Source of the DNA: Oricola thermophila
GTDB taxonomy: Bacteria; Pseudomonadota; Alphaproteobacteria; Rhizobiales; Rhizobiaceae
Direction: 5' to 3'
Length of the DNA: 64,000 nt
NCBI RefSeq assembly: GCF_013358405.1
Contig: NZ_CP054836.1
Coordinates: forward strand, 2,542,001 to 2,606,000
Under the pieces are notes generated by a model that did no database searches, was not told where the DNA came from, and was given only the letters and a program-made list of their open reading frames with translations. The translations under genes were made by a program, and so were the position numbers. This document shows, one piece after another, positions 16,783-26,248 of the stretch (its first letter is position 1; each line of letters begins with the position of its first letter).

Positions 16783-17860
16783 CAATGTGATTGTCCCAGG
16801 CGAGCGAGGTCTTTCTGCCGTCGAGCATGCCGAGCCCGGAGGACAGAAGAAACCCGTCGCCTCGCGGCGCTGCACCGCAGACGTCCCGGATCTCGTGGCA
16901 GGCGCACACTTCTTCCGTTCGCCGGTCGACCTCCAGGGCGACATTGCCCTGGGGCGAGGTGAACACCACCGATCCCGCCTTCTCGTTGACAGCGACGGAA
17001 CCGATATAGCCGCGCATCAAGCGGAGATATTCGCCCGGCAAGTCAAGCAGGCGAAGGCTGCCATCAGGCGAGACGGAGCCTGCAAGCGGCAACAGTTCGT
17101 GGACATCGCCCTGGTTCTGCGCGCCGAACCATACAGTGCCTTCAGCCGTCATCCCCAGGTGGCGGATCGAAAGCTTGTGCATTTGCGGCGGCAGTTGGTG
17201 GATCGCGACGATATCGGTGGATTCCAGGTCGACCAGCGCCAGGTTCGGACTCATGGTCGCGACATTCAGCACGGTTCGCCCGTAGTCGGGATGGGTCTCC
17301 AGTCCGCCATTGGCAACGAGCATAGCCCTTCCGCCGGGCAGGACGACAATGTCATGGGGACCTATACCCCCGGAATCGAACTCGCCAATGCGACGGAAGC
17401 CGTCAGTGGCATCATAGATCCCTATGACGCCGCGCGCGTTGTCGAAGTCGTTTTCGGTGGCATACAGCAACCTCCCATCGGCGGAGAAGCGACCGTGGCC
17501 GTAGAAATGCCGATCCGCGGGCGCGTGGAATACAGATGGTTCGTCCTCTCTTGCCGTATCGATCACGGCGGCAAAGGTGCCCGGACGGCGCGCGAAAGTT
17601 ACAAGCCTGCGACCGGTCGGATCGAACACGGAATCATGCCCACGCCCGGGCAAGACATAGCGGTGGACGATCTCGCCGGCCTCGGTGAACAGGGCAATAC
17701 CGTAGTCGGTGTAACCGTCGAAGTAGGCCGAGGCATAGACCGCATCGGCATTGGCAAGCGCCGCCGCCGCGCGCGGAGCCAGCCCGGTAAGGAAGGCGCC
17801 TCCCGCGGCCTTCAACAAGACACGGCGCTCAATCAAACCCGTGGAACGACACAACTCCAT
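16766..17860 (-). CDS. DUF1513 beta-propeller-like exported protein of the imelysin locus
   Basis: A 364-residue protein. A twin-arginine-like leader is visible (LIERRVLLKAAGGAFLTGLAPRAAAA), so it is probably exported to the periplasm. The rest has repeated strand motifs resembling a beta-propeller (HDSVFDPTGRRLVTFARRP, YGHGRFSADGRLLYATEND, GPHDIVVLPGGRAMLVANGG, IRHLGMTAEGTVWFGAQ), as in DUF1513 proteins. The ATG overlaps the stop of the upstream imelysin gene (TGATG), so it is translationally coupled. Members commonly accompany imelysin and di-heme oxidoreductases in iron loci; the biochemical role is unknown. Convergent overlap of 17 bases with the oxidoreductase gene. Confidence 0.88.
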   Translation of the reverse strand: MELCRSTGLIERRVLLKAAGGAFLTGLAPRAAAALANADAVYASAYFDGYTDYGIALFTEAGEIVHRYVLPGRGHDSVFDPTGRRLVTFARRPGTFAAVIDTAREDEPSVFHAPADRHFYGHGRFSADGRLLYATENDFDNARGVIGIYDATDGFRRIGEFDSGGIGPHDIVVLPGGRAMLVANGGLETHPDYGRTVLNVATMSPNLALVDLESTDIVAIHQLPPQMHKLSIRHLGMTAEGTVWFGAQNQGDVHELLPLAGSVSPDGSLRLLDLPGEYLRLMRGYIGSVAVNEKAGSVVFTSPQGNVALEVDRRTEEVCACHEIRDVCGAAPRGDGFLLSSGLGMLDGRKTSLAWDNHIVRRPA

Positions 17861-18939
17861 CAGTCACCGTCCAGCGAGGAAAAGCCGACCGAAAGGCCGA
17901 GAGTCGCAGTCAACTGCTCGCCGAACAGGCTTTGCAGGCTCTGCGACAGGATGACGAGATACCCCAGATCGGCGACAAGCTCATCGCTGGCGACGATATC
18001 CGCGATCGGCATGTCCAGACGCGCCAGCACTCTCCCGGCATTGCCGAACTCGAACTCCACGGAACGGGTCTGCCAGCGCGCCTCTTCCGGAAGAAGATCC
18101 GCGATCTCCGCCGTCTCGAAATAGACCCGCAATCCCTCGAATCCGGCCGCAACGAAATCCATCGAAAGGCCCGACCGCCAAAATAGCGCCCGCTTCGGAT
18201 TGGACTTTCCGTTTTCCGGCACGACCGGCTTCAGCCGCTGGTCACGGATGATCTCGAAGGCCTCGGACGGAATGGAGAGCAACTCGCCGACTGCCTCCTC
18301 GGCATTGCGGAATGCCGGATTGTCGGGACCCGGATGCATCCAGGCCGCAGCATAGCCATCCTCGTCCCTCCATTCCGCCTCCAGCTCGAGAGCGATCGAA
18401 TGGATGTTTTCGGCTACGGCGGTCGCGAAACCGCAACGATGGCCTGCTTGCCTGGCGAGGTCATCCGATCCGGTGCCGAACAGCAGATATTCCAGGGCGG
18501 TGAACCCCTGCACCCCGACACTCTTCGCCGGCAGGTTGGCGGCATCCGTGACACTGTCGTCGGCTTCGGCGAGCGCCGCCTGGACCTGGCGCAGCGCGAT
18601 GCCGCGGCGATCCGGCCAGAACAGCAACCGTTCCAGGCGGTTGTGACGGATGAGCGGGCCGACCCTCAGGAATTCGATCCGGGCCAATGCACGAACGCTG
18701 TCTCGGAATGCCCCGCGCGTCGATGCGAGAGCCTGCTCTCCCGGCGCCCCGCACAACCCCGCGGCGGCAACCGCCAGACGTTCCGTATCAGAGGCAAACC
18801 GCGCGAATGACGGTCGGATGTATCCGGCCACCAGCTTGCGCACGGAAGCGGCTGCCTGTTCCCCATCCATGGTCAAAGCGCCCGCAGGCGACACCAGCGT
18901 GCAGCCAAAGACCAACACCATTGCGAGAATGCGGCTCAT
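17860..18939 (-). CDS. Imelysin-family protein (second copy)
   Basis: A periplasmic helical protein of 359 residues with a signal peptide ([23 protein letters not shown]). The start ATG at 18939 overlaps the stop of the di-heme gene as TGATG, which fixes it; the longer frame upstream is spurious. The imelysin signature GxHxxE is altered: here GFTALEYLLFG, with Thr in place of His. An ENIHSIALELEAEW helix and the C-terminal duplicate follow. Imelysin proteins are linked to iron uptake or sensing. The loss of the signature His may mean it binds a different ligand or has lost metal binding. Confidence 0.88.
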   Translation of the reverse strand: MSRILAMVLVFGCTLVSPAGALTMDGEQAAASVRKLVAGYIRPSFARFASDTERLAVAAAGLCGAPGEQALASTRGAFRDSVRALARIEFLRVGPLIRHNRLERLLFWPDRRGIALRQVQAALAEADDSVTDAANLPAKSVGVQGFTALEYLLFGTGSDDLARQAGHRCGFATAVAENIHSIALELEAEWRDEDGYAAAWMHPGPDNPAFRNAEEAVGELLSIPSEAFEIIRDQRLKPVVPENGKSNPKRALFWRSGLSMDFVAAGFEGLRVYFETAEIADLLPEEARWQTRSVEFEFGNAGRVLARLDMPIADIVASDELVADLGYLVILSQSLQSLFGEQLTATLGLSVGFSSLDGD

Positions 18940-20468
18940 CAAAGCGACTCCAGAAAGCGGACAAGTGCCTCGCGATCCCGTCTTGCGAGCGAGGCAAAGC
19001 CGTCGCGCGCATCTTGCGCCTCGCCGCCATGCCACAGGATCGCCTCGGTCAGATTGCGGGCACGCCCGTCATGCAAAAAGAAGGTGTGCCCGTTCACGGT
19101 CTCGGTCAGCCCAATTCCCCATAGCGGCGCGGTCCGCCATTCGCGCCCGGTCGCCACGCCGACCCGTTGGCCGTCGGCCAGCCCCTCGCCCATGTCATGC
19201 AGAAGGAAATCGGAATAAGGCCAGATCAGCTGGAAGGCGTGCTGTTCGGATTCCGCATTTCGGCTGGTCACGTATTTCGGACGGTGGCACGACGCGCAGC
19301 CGAGCGCGTAGAACATCTCCTTGCCACGCAGGACCTGCGGATCGTCGTAATCCCGCCTGACCGGAACAGCGAGATGCCTTGAATAGAATGTGACGAGTTC
19401 GAGCACCGGATCCGGCGCCTCGGTGTCACCGAGACGCGGCTGGACGCCCGCCGGCATGGCCAGGCACTCCCCCTGCTTCGGCGTGCAATCGCCGTGACTG
19501 TCGGGCAGATCCGGAGTCGAAATGCCGATATCATGGGCAAAGGCGTTGGCGGACTGCATGCGGATCGTCGGATTCTGCGCCTTCCAGCCGAAACGGCCGA
19601 TTGCAATCGGCGAGCCCGGCGTCGCGCGAAACAACTGCACGCGCCCGGAGATTCCGTCCCCGTCGGCGTCGTCAGGATCGGCATTTGCAATGATGTCTGC
19701 CGGTTCGATTGCCTCGATCAGCCCGAGGCCGATCATCGGAGGCGCGATCCGCGGCGAAAGGGTCGTCTGCGGGTGCAGCGGTCCGTAGGCGAGATCGTCG
19801 ACGGAATAGGCGGGCTTGCGCAGCGATACCACCTCGCCATCGGCCAGCATGACCGGCATTTCCTCGTATCCGATGCGCATGTGCCCCTCGGCCCTCAATC
19901 CGGGGACCGCATGATCCTGCAACTGCCCGCCATAGACCGGATCCGGGAAATTCATTGCCAGATGGTTTTCGAGGGCAGCGCGTTCAGCGTCCGATTCCGC
20001 CGGCCGCGCAAGACGCAGGAACATGGAGGTTGCGTCCGCATCGCCTTCCGGCGGGTGACCGCGACCGTCCTTCAGGTGACAGCTCTGGCAACTGCGCGCA
20101 TTGAACAACGGCCCCAGCCCGTCTGACGCCTGAGTCGAAGAGGGAGACGACACCCAAAGCTTGCGAAACAGCGCATTGCCGAGATGGAAGTCCTGCTGCT
20201 GTTCAAAAGTCAGATTGGCAGAGAAGTGCGAGAATGCATCCCTGTCGACCTTCTTGCGCGACGTCGCGGCGCCGCCGGACATCGCCTCGAAAGCTTCCGG
20301 CGCGGAAAATTCCGTCGCCGGTTTCGTTGCCTCGCGCACGCGCACCAGGTCCCCGGCGGACAAGTCCGTGCGCTCGGCCGGCAGGTCGCCGGCCAGTGCT
20401 GTTCCGGCAATACCCGCGACGAGAACGGCGGCGAGCGCTCTAGTCGGCCTCGTCGGCACTCTTCGCAT
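18939..20468 (-). CDS. Di-heme oxidoreductase family protein (c-type cytochrome, DUF1111)
   Basis: A 509-residue periplasmic protein with signal peptide ([11 protein letters not shown]) and two c-type heme sites: CQSCH near residue 128 and CASCH near 390. The DHOR family resembles the MauG/peroxidase fold. Its presence between bfr and two imelysin-locus genes suggests electron transfer tied to iron oxidation state, for example ferric or ferrous handling (inference). The ATG at 20468 lies inside the end of bfr (29-base overlap) with GAGGAGAG upstream; no later ATG would leave a signal peptide, so this start is preferred. Confidence 0.9.
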   Translation of the reverse strand: MRRVPTRPTRALAAVLVAGIAGTALAGDLPAERTDLSAGDLVRVREATKPATEFSAPEAFEAMSGGAATSRKKVDRDAFSHFSANLTFEQQQDFHLGNALFRKLWVSSPSSTQASDGLGPLFNARSCQSCHLKDGRGHPPEGDADATSMFLRLARPAESDAERAALENHLAMNFPDPVYGGQLQDHAVPGLRAEGHMRIGYEEMPVMLADGEVVSLRKPAYSVDDLAYGPLHPQTTLSPRIAPPMIGLGLIEAIEPADIIANADPDDADGDGISGRVQLFRATPGSPIAIGRFGWKAQNPTIRMQSANAFAHDIGISTPDLPDSHGDCTPKQGECLAMPAGVQPRLGDTEAPDPVLELVTFYSRHLAVPVRRDYDDPQVLRGKEMFYALGCASCHRPKYVTSRNAESEQHAFQLIWPYSDFLLHDMGEGLADGQRVGVATGREWRTAPLWGIGLTETVNGHTFFLHDGRARNLTEAILWHGGEAQDARDGFASLARRDREALVRFLESL

Positions 20469-20925
20469 TCAACAGTCCGTATCTCTCCTCGCCAAGCTTG
20501 CCCAGCAACTCGATCTGCGTTTCCAGAAAGTCGATATGACCCTCCTCATCCTCCAGAAGCTCCTCGAACAGCTTCATGGTGACGAAGTCATCTTCCTCCC
20601 GGCAGATCTCACGCGACTTCTTGTAGGATGTGCGCGCATCGTATTCCCCGGCGAGGTCCGCCTCGAGCACTTCCTTCACGTTCTGGCCGATGCGCAGCGG
20701 TGCAACGTTCTGCAAATTCGGATGCCCTTCGAGAAAGATGATGCGCTGTACCAGCCTGTCGGCATGGTGCATCTCCTCGATCGATTCGGCCCGCTCCTTG
20801 TCCGCCAGCTTGCCGTAGCCCCAGTCTTCCAGAAGACGATAGTGCACCCAGTACTGGTTGACCGCGCCCAGCTCGAGAAAAAGTGCCTCGTTCAGGCACT
20901 CTATGACCCTGTCCTTGCCCTTCAT
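20440..20925 (-). CDS. bfr: Bacterioferritin
   Basis: A 161-residue iron-storage subunit. All ferroxidase ligands are in place (E18, E51, H54, E94, E127, H130), as are the heme-binding Met52 and Tyr25. The start is the ATG at 20925 ([11 protein letters not shown]) after GGAAGGAA; the open frame continues upstream without meaning. It forms a 24-mer cage that oxidises and stores iron. The gene lies 62 bases after bfd and overlaps the di-heme gene. Iron release would depend on the Bfd protein encoded just upstream. Confidence 0.97.
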   Translation of the reverse strand: MKGKDRVIECLNEALFLELGAVNQYWVHYRLLEDWGYGKLADKERAESIEEMHHADRLVQRIIFLEGHPNLQNVAPLRIGQNVKEVLEADLAGEYDARTSYKKSREICREEDDFVTMKLFEELLEDEEGHIDFLETQIELLGKLGEERYGLLNAKSADEAD

Positions 20926-20987
20926 CGCATTTCCTTCCGAGGATGAATCCTGTCGCAAGACAGGCCTATACCCGGCTTTCCGCCATC

Positions 20988-21305
20988 TCAAGCCGCCGTT
21001 CGCCGCAATCTTGCCTTTCGCGCAATCATGCGCGCGGTCTCGCACCGTTCGTGCTCTTCACGTATCCTCGCGATGAAGGGGACGATTTTCTCGTCGGGCG
21101 TTGCGCGCTCGCGGTGATAGCGCTCTGTCGTCTCGACAATGACCGAAATCACGTTCGGAAAGCAGCCGCAGCACCGTCCACGCTTCTTCAGGGCGTGATA
21201 CACGGTGCCCGGCGTGATCAGCCGCCAAGCGTCCTCTTCGAGAAGGCCAACGATGGCCTCCTCGATTTCCTTTCGCATGATGACGTTGCAACTGCAGACG
21301 ATCAT
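20988..21305 (-). CDS. bfd: Bacterioferritin-associated ferredoxin, [2Fe-2S], long form
   Basis: A 105-residue protein with an N-terminal Bfd-type [2Fe-2S] site: C4-x-C6 and C45-CG-C48. It would reduce ferric iron in bacterioferritin and so mobilise it. Classical Bfd has about 64 residues; this one has a charged C-terminal extension of about 45 residues ([17 protein letters not shown] onward). It starts 12 bases after the stop of the imelysin gene, in the same operon as bfr. The ribosome site is weak, so translation may be coupled to the upstream gene. Confidence 0.92.
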   Translation of the reverse strand: MIVCSCNVIMRKEIEEAIVGLLEEDAWRLITPGTVYHALKKRGRCCGCFPNVISVIVETTERYHRERATPDEKIVPFIARIREEHERCETARMIARKARLRRTAA

Positions 21306-21317
21306 GGCGGCAAGACC

Positions 21318-22595
21318 CTACTGGAAGACAGCCTCGGGATCGTCGAGACTGTCCGATCCCTCGATCTCGATGGAGCCGAGATCAAGAAGCGTGACCACCC
21401 TCTCGATCGAGCGGGTCTGGTCGACCAGCGCGTCGATGGCCGCCTGCACGATCGCGTTTCCTTCTGCATTCCCCTCGCCGATCATCTGATCGTAGGCTTC
21501 CCCTGCATCCGCGCGCGCGGCCATGGCCGTCATGGCATCGACTGTCGCCTGCAGCTTGCCCTTCAGTTCGGCATCGAGATCGGCATCCCTGGCAGCAACG
21601 AGTTCCGAAAGCGACGGTCCGGAAACGACGGAACCGTCGACGCGCTTGTAGGAGCCGAGATAGACATTGCGGATGCCGACGGCGTCGTAGAGGTGCGACT
21701 TGTCGGTGTTGTCCGAGAAACAGTCGTGCTCTTCCTCCGGATCGTGCAACAGGAGTCCCAGCTTCATGCGCTCGCCGGCCAGTTCCCCGTAGGAAAGAGA
21801 CCCCATGCCGGTCAGAATCGCCGACATCCCGGCCTGCGGATCGGCCATCAGTTCCTCCCGCGCGGCGCCACCTTCCTGCCAGTTGCCGACCATTTCCTCC
21901 AGATCGGCGACCAGCAAGTCCGACGCAGCGGCGAGATACTGCGCGCGGCGATCGCAGTTGCCGTTGGTGCATTCGGTGGTGGAATAATCGGTCCACGGCC
22001 GGTTGCCCGCGCCGGGACCGGTGCCGTTCAGATCCTGCCCCCAGAGCAGGAACTCGATGGCATGATAGCCCGTCGCCACATTGGCCTCGACCTCGCCCGC
22101 CTCGTGGAGGACGGAGGACAGGAATTCGGGCGAGATGTTGGATGCGTCGACTTCCTCGCCATTGATCGTCAGCTTGGCATTCGCGATCACATTGGCAGTG
22201 TAGAGGCCGTTCTCATCGCTCTCGGTGCCGTAGGAAGCATCGACATAGTCGATCAGCCCCTCGTCCAGCGGCCAGGCATTCACGCGGCCTTCCCAGTCAT
22301 CGACGATAGCGTTGCCGAAACGATAGACTTCGGTCTGCTGATACGGAATGCGCGCAGCGATCCAGGCATCCTTCGCCGCCTGCAAGGCCTCGGCCGACGG
22401 ACTGGCAATAAATGCATCCACCGCCTCATCGAGCGCCTTGGCGGTAATCAGCGAATCCTCGTATTTGGCGAGCGCCAAATCCGCGTAGTGCGTAACGACG
22501 GCTTCCGGCGTGACATCGGCGGAGGCCGGCAATGCCAGCGCGCCGGCAAATGCCAGCCCGGCCACAAGCGTTACGGTTCTCGGTACAATCATCAT
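21318..22595 (-). CDS. Imelysin-family (IrpA-like) iron-regulated periplasmic protein
   Basis: A 425-residue protein with signal peptide (LVAGLAFAGALALPASADV). It has the full imelysin signature GxHxxE as GYHAIEFLLWGQDLNG near residue 175, and the second half contains SHLYDAVGIRNVYLGSY. Imelysins of this kind are two-domain helical proteins associated with iron acquisition; the enzyme activity proposed for the name-giving protease is doubtful. GGGAG precedes tandem ATGs at 22595 and 22592. It is the second gene of the operon, 18 bases after the Cys-rich unknown gene. Confidence 0.94.
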   Translation of the reverse strand: MMIVPRTVTLVAGLAFAGALALPASADVTPEAVVTHYADLALAKYEDSLITAKALDEAVDAFIASPSAEALQAAKDAWIAARIPYQQTEVYRFGNAIVDDWEGRVNAWPLDEGLIDYVDASYGTESDENGLYTANVIANAKLTINGEEVDASNISPEFLSSVLHEAGEVEANVATGYHAIEFLLWGQDLNGTGPGAGNRPWTDYSTTECTNGNCDRRAQYLAAASDLLVADLEEMVGNWQEGGAAREELMADPQAGMSAILTGMGSLSYGELAGERMKLGLLLHDPEEEHDCFSDNTDKSHLYDAVGIRNVYLGSYKRVDGSVVSGPSLSELVAARDADLDAELKGKLQATVDAMTAMAARADAGEAYDQMIGEGNAEGNAIVQAAIDALVDQTRSIERVVTLLDLGSIEIEGSDSLDDPEAVFQ

Positions 22596-22613
22596 ATTCT
22601 CCCGGTTATTGGT

Positions 22614-23144
22614 TCAGTGCAGCGTCGGGCTTGGCCGCCCTGCGTATGCCGAGGCGCGCGAGCGGTCGAGAATGTCACGTACGACATGCGCCGGAATCGG
22701 CAGAAGCGTCTTGTCAAGGCCGCGCAGCACCAACGCGAAGGAGCCCGCCGCCAGTGCAACCTCGTCGCAGCGCGAGGCACAGGACAATTCCGTCAGACAC
22801 AGCGACGCGGCAGCTTCATCGTGATTCTGGATGCCGGCAATCAGCCCCATGACCAGAACCTCGTCGCGGCAGACATGGTTCGAACCGCTTTCGAAGGTTT
22901 TCAACGGACAGGCGGCACAGCGCCCCAGTGCGGTGACGAATTCCGACAAGGCATGCAACGCCGTAGTCGCGCAGCGGACACCGAGCGTATCGCTGTAGAG
23001 AAGAGCGGCCTGGTCCCACGGCTCGCGGCTCCGGGTCGCAAGGCCGCGGGTCCAGTGCCTGTATCCCTCGAGAACGAGACGCTCAGGCTGCCGCGCAAAA
23101 TAGGCGGCGCTTGCTCCGTTCTGGCAATTGAAGCGATCGGTCAC
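22614..23144 (-). CDS. Cys-rich protein of unknown function leading the iron operon
   Basis: A 176-residue protein of no family that I recognise. A GTG start at 23144 is chosen because a longer TTG-initiated frame (from 23210) would begin exactly on a good -35 box. It has eight Cys: C7, C58, C76, C79, C92, C116, C122 and C126, including CAAC and CASRC, which would suit metal or Fe-S binding. A hydrophobic helix (EVALAAGSFALVLRGL) lies near residues 128-143. No signal peptide is evident. As first gene before imelysin, bfd and bfr, it probably serves iron sensing, Fe-S or redox work in the cytoplasm (inference). Confidence 0.7.
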   Translation of the reverse strand: MTDRFNCQNGASAAYFARQPERLVLEGYRHWTRGLATRSREPWDQAALLYSDTLGVRCATTALHALSEFVTALGRCAACPLKTFESGSNHVCRDEVLVMGLIAGIQNHDEAAASLCLTELSCASRCDEVALAAGSFALVLRGLDKTLLPIPAHVVRDILDRSRASAYAGRPSPTLH

Positions 23145-23181
23145 TTTCGGCTCGCGGATAAACCTGACATCGATGATCAGG

Positions 23182-23210
23182 TTTATGCCGCAGCCGAAAA
23201 GTTGTGTCAA
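23182..23210 (-). promoter_or_regulatory. Sigma70-type promoter of the iron operon
   Basis: On the minus strand, TTGACA (23210-23205) is followed after 17 bases by CATAAA (23187-23182). Both the -35 sequence and the spacing are ideal. It lies about 40 bases before the GTG start of the first gene. Confidence 0.65.
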
Positions 23211-23219
23211 ACACTCTAG

Positions 23220-23236
23220 TTTTGAAGGATTCTAAA
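23220..23236. promoter_or_regulatory. Irr-type iron control element (ICE-like box)
   Basis: TTTTGAA-GGA-TTCTAAA is a 7-3-7 inverted repeat with one unpaired position, close to the rhizobial Irr box (TTTAGAA-N3-TTCTAAA, from general knowledge). It lies 9 bases upstream of the -35 box of the operon. Irr represses iron-storage genes such as bfr when iron is low, which fits. Confidence 0.6.
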
Positions 23237-23252
23237 CTTCGTCCTTCCGTAC

Positions 23253-25370
23253 TCAGGCGGCGGCTCTTCCCCGCGCGGACTCGTCCCCGGCAGCGGTCGC
23301 CACTTCCGTGCGGAAGCGCGCCATTGCCGCGTTGAGTTCTCCTATCTCCTCGAGCAGTGCATGTACCGAGGCCGTGGTTTCCTCTGCCATCGCGGCGTTT
23401 TGCTGGGTCACGCGGTCCATCTGGCGCACGGCCTCGTTGACCTCGTTGACGGAACTCGATTGTTCGCTGGACGACTGCACCAGAGAAGTCACATTGGTGT
23501 TGATATTGGTGACGTGCTCTCCAATCTGCGACAGGGCATCGCCGGTACGGCGAACCAGATCGGCCCCCTGCCGGACGAACCTGTTGGAAGATTCGATGAG
23601 CGCCTCGATCTCGCCGACGGCGGCAGCCGAGCGTTGCGCGAGCTCCCGCACTTCCTGCGCCACGACAGCGAAACCGGAACCGGCCTCGCCCGCCCTCGCC
23701 GCCTCCACGCCGGCATTGAGCGCCAGCAGATTGGTCTGAAAGGCGATCTCCTCGATGGTGGAGATAATCTGGGTCATCTCCTGGGAAGACTTCTCGATCG
23801 AGCTCATTGCCTCAACCGCCTCAGAAACGACCTCCCGCGACTGCGTCGTCAATCCGGTCGCTTCCGCCACCATGCGTCCAATCTCGTCGGCGTTCTGGTG
23901 CGCAATCTTGACGGTGGCCGCAATCTCCTCCAGCGCAGCGGCGGTTTCCTCTATGGCAGACGCCTGCTTCTCGGTGCGCGCCGACAGTTCGTCCGCCGAA
24001 CCATTCACCTCGTCGGTACGCGCACGGATCCTGTCGCTGCTGCCGGCAATCGTGGACAAGGCCTCCTTCAGGCTGTCGACGGTCTCGTTGTAATGCTGGC
24101 GCAGTTCGTCGAGCTTGCCGGCGAAAGGCGTTTCGATACGCTGGGTGGTATCGCCCGCGGCCAACCGTGCAAGCCCCTGGCCGAGCCCGTCGATCGCTTG
24201 CTGAAGCTCGGCCGCGCGCCGTGTGCGCTCTTCCTCCTGACGCGCACGTTCTCGCTCCGACAGCTTGCGATTGCTTTCCGCTTCCTGCTCGAGCTCGACA
24301 TTGCGCAACAGCGATGTACGGAACACATCGAGCGCGGAAGCCATGGAGCCGATTTCGTCACCACGGCCGACAAAAGGAACCTTCGTGCCGTGCTCGCCCC
24401 GGGCGATCTTCTCCATGGAACCGGTAATCGATACCAGGGGACGAATGACGTTCATCCGCATCGCGAACGAGATCCCCGTCGATATCAGGATCAGCAACAG
24501 GAACAGGCCGGCAGCGGCCAATTGCCCCTTGGCCGCAATGGCATTGTAGCTGGTACGATCGACGGCGATCACCGCGGAACCGATCACATTGCCGGAGAAA
24601 TCGCGCACCGGAAACACGGTTCCGGCATATCGGTTGTCGGTGCCGGGCAACGACACATAGGTCACCTCTTCTGCGGCCGCCTCGGCGCTTTCCGGCAACA
24701 GGGCGGCAATATCGGTGTCGATTTCGATAGTGGACCCGATCACTTCGGCGCCATTCTCGCGCAGGGCATAGATCGCGGTCTGGTATCCCGTACCGTCCGT
24801 GAACTCGTCGACGAATCCCTGATGCAGGCTGAGGCCGAACTCGACGGTACCAAGATGCTTGTCGCCATCACGGATCGGCGCCACGCCGCGAATGCCAATT
24901 CCCGCCACGCCCGCTTCCAGGCCATTGACGACCCGGCTTTCGTTGTTGGCCGCGAGAACCGTCTTGCGGAAGCCCGAAAGGTCATCGCCAAACTTCTCGA
25001 CCTTGTGCACGCGAAGGAACGAAGTGGCCGGGGGCACATGAAACTGGAACTGGCGCACGTCGTATTGGCTCTTTATCGACTCGAAGGGGCCAACGAATTC
25101 GCCGGCGAGCGAGTCGCGATCACCGGCAGCCATGGCCTGTTTTACCGAGGCCTGTTCGCCAACGAGAATCGCCATCATTGTCGCGGCCCTCTGGCTGGCA
25201 GCCAGTTCCGACGCGAATTCGCTGCGGACGCGCTCGAGCTTGTCGCGCATGGCCTGGTCAACGAACTGGTTTGAGAGGAAGAAAACGGAACCGGAGACGG
25301 CAATCGCAGATATCAGCGCTCCACCATAGAGCAATGCATTGAACTTCTTGCCGATGGTGAGATTTTTCAC
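23253..25370 (-). CDS. Methyl-accepting chemotaxis protein
   Basis: A 705-residue chemoreceptor. The start is the GTG at 25370 ([17 protein letters not shown]), because GGGGGA stands 6 bases before it; the ATG further up has no such site. It has TM1 near residues 12-32, a large periplasmic CACHE-like sensor (to about 285), TM2 ([19 protein letters not shown]), a HAMP domain ([21 protein letters not shown]), a second linker with coiled coil, and the signalling domain with the hairpin tip [20 protein letters not shown]. No C-terminal NWETF-type CheR tether is present. It transmits ligand state to CheA/CheW. The ligand is unknown. It lies upstream of the iron operon on the same strand but with its own terminal region. 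Confidence 0.95.
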   Translation of the reverse strand: MKNLTIGKKFNALLYGGALISAIAVSGSVFFLSNQFVDQAMRDKLERVRSEFASELAASQRAATMMAILVGEQASVKQAMAAGDRDSLAGEFVGPFESIKSQYDVRQFQFHVPPATSFLRVHKVEKFGDDLSGFRKTVLAANNESRVVNGLEAGVAGIGIRGVAPIRDGDKHLGTVEFGLSLHQGFVDEFTDGTGYQTAIYALRENGAEVIGSTIEIDTDIAALLPESAEAAAEEVTYVSLPGTDNRYAGTVFPVRDFSGNVIGSAVIAVDRTSYNAIAAKGQLAAAGLFLLLILISTGISFAMRMNVIRPLVSITGSMEKIARGEHGTKVPFVGRGDEIGSMASALDVFRTSLLRNVELEQEAESNRKLSERERARQEEERTRRAAELQQAIDGLGQGLARLAAGDTTQRIETPFAGKLDELRQHYNETVDSLKEALSTIAGSSDRIRARTDEVNGSADELSARTEKQASAIEETAAALEEIAATVKIAHQNADEIGRMVAEATGLTTQSREVVSEAVEAMSSIEKSSQEMTQIISTIEEIAFQTNLLALNAGVEAARAGEAGSGFAVVAQEVRELAQRSAAAVGEIEALIESSNRFVRQGADLVRRTGDALSQIGEHVTNINTNVTSLVQSSSEQSSSVNEVNEAVRQMDRVTQQNAAMAEETTASVHALLEEIGELNAAMARFRTEVATAAGDESARGRAAA

Positions 25371-25573
25371 GATGTCCCCCGATAACAACAAGCTGAATTG
25401 CGCATCTGGCATTCAATAATATGAATGTTCCGATGGATGCTTTATCGAAGGTTAATCAAAAACCGGAAATACCGCCGTTACGCTAGGTAAATCAAAAGGT
25501 TGCCGGCATTCGTCTACGCAAATGCGGCGCCATTACACGGGCGATCCGCGGCGCTGGTAGCGCCGCTGTGGCA

Positions 25574-26221
25574 TTATGTCGCGTCAGGCTGTTTCGATGG
25601 ATGGGCCTCGGCAAACGCCGGCAGTGCTTCGCATGCATCGTGGATTCCGCGAACCAGCGGCATGGCCGCCAGGTCGACTTTGAAACGGTGTGCGGAGAAT
25701 ACCTGCGGTACTAGACATATATCCGCCAGACCGGGCGTCTCGCCGAAGCAAAAGGTCGTCTGCTTCTCGCGACGCGCAAGCAGCTGTTCGCAGGCGGCCA
25801 GGCCGTCTCCGATCCAGCGCTGACACCAGCGCTCGACGCCTTCCTGGTCCTCGCCATAGTTCTCGCGCAAGTAGGAAAGCACCCGCAGGTTCTGCAGGGG
25901 ATGAATGTCACAGGCGATGATATCCGCGAATGCGCGCACGCGGGCTCGATCGTCCGGGTCATCCGGCAGGAAGGCGGGCTCGGGATACTTCTCCTCCAGC
26001 CATTCGAGGATGGCCATGGACTGGCCAACAACCATGTCGCCGGCCTCGAGTGTCGGCACCAGCATCTGCGGGTTCCGCTCGCGGTATTCGGGCTTCTTTT
26101 GCTCGCCGCCGTCCTTCAGCAGGTGCACCGGAACGAAATCATAGTCGATACCCTTCAGGTTGAAGGCTATGCGGCAGCGGTATGAAGACGACGAACGGAA
26201 ATATCCGTAGAACCGGATCAT
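25574..26221 (-). CDS. maiA: Maleylacetoacetate isomerase / zeta-class glutathione S-transferase
   Basis: A 215-residue soluble GST-fold protein. The N-terminal thioredoxin-like domain carries the zeta-class active-site stretch RSSSSYRCRIAFNLKG (residues 9-24) and the glutathione-binding VPTLEAGDMVVGQSMAILEWLEE. The helical C-terminal domain has NLRVLSYL and TPGLADICLVPQ. The zeta class isomerises maleylacetoacetate to fumarylacetoacetate in tyrosine breakdown; related GSTs exist, so the substrate is probable, not certain. Start ATG at 26221 follows GGGGA; an upstream GTG at 26233 is less likely. It starts 27 bases after the aldehyde dehydrogenase. Confidence 0.82.
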   Translation of the reverse strand: MIRFYGYFRSSSSYRCRIAFNLKGIDYDFVPVHLLKDGGEQKKPEYRERNPQMLVPTLEAGDMVVGQSMAILEWLEEKYPEPAFLPDDPDDRARVRAFADIIACDIHPLQNLRVLSYLRENYGEDQEGVERWCQRWIGDGLAACEQLLARREKQTTFCFGETPGLADICLVPQVFSAHRFKVDLAAMPLVRGIHDACEALPAFAEAHPSKQPDAT

Positions 26222-26248
26222 GAGATTCCCCACCGTGGCGGCCCGCCC

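Noticed and set aside
23145..23210. TTG-initiated N-terminal extension of the Cys-rich protein
   Set aside because: The TTG is part of a -35 box with an ideal -10 box 17 bases on, so this stretch is promoter and leader.
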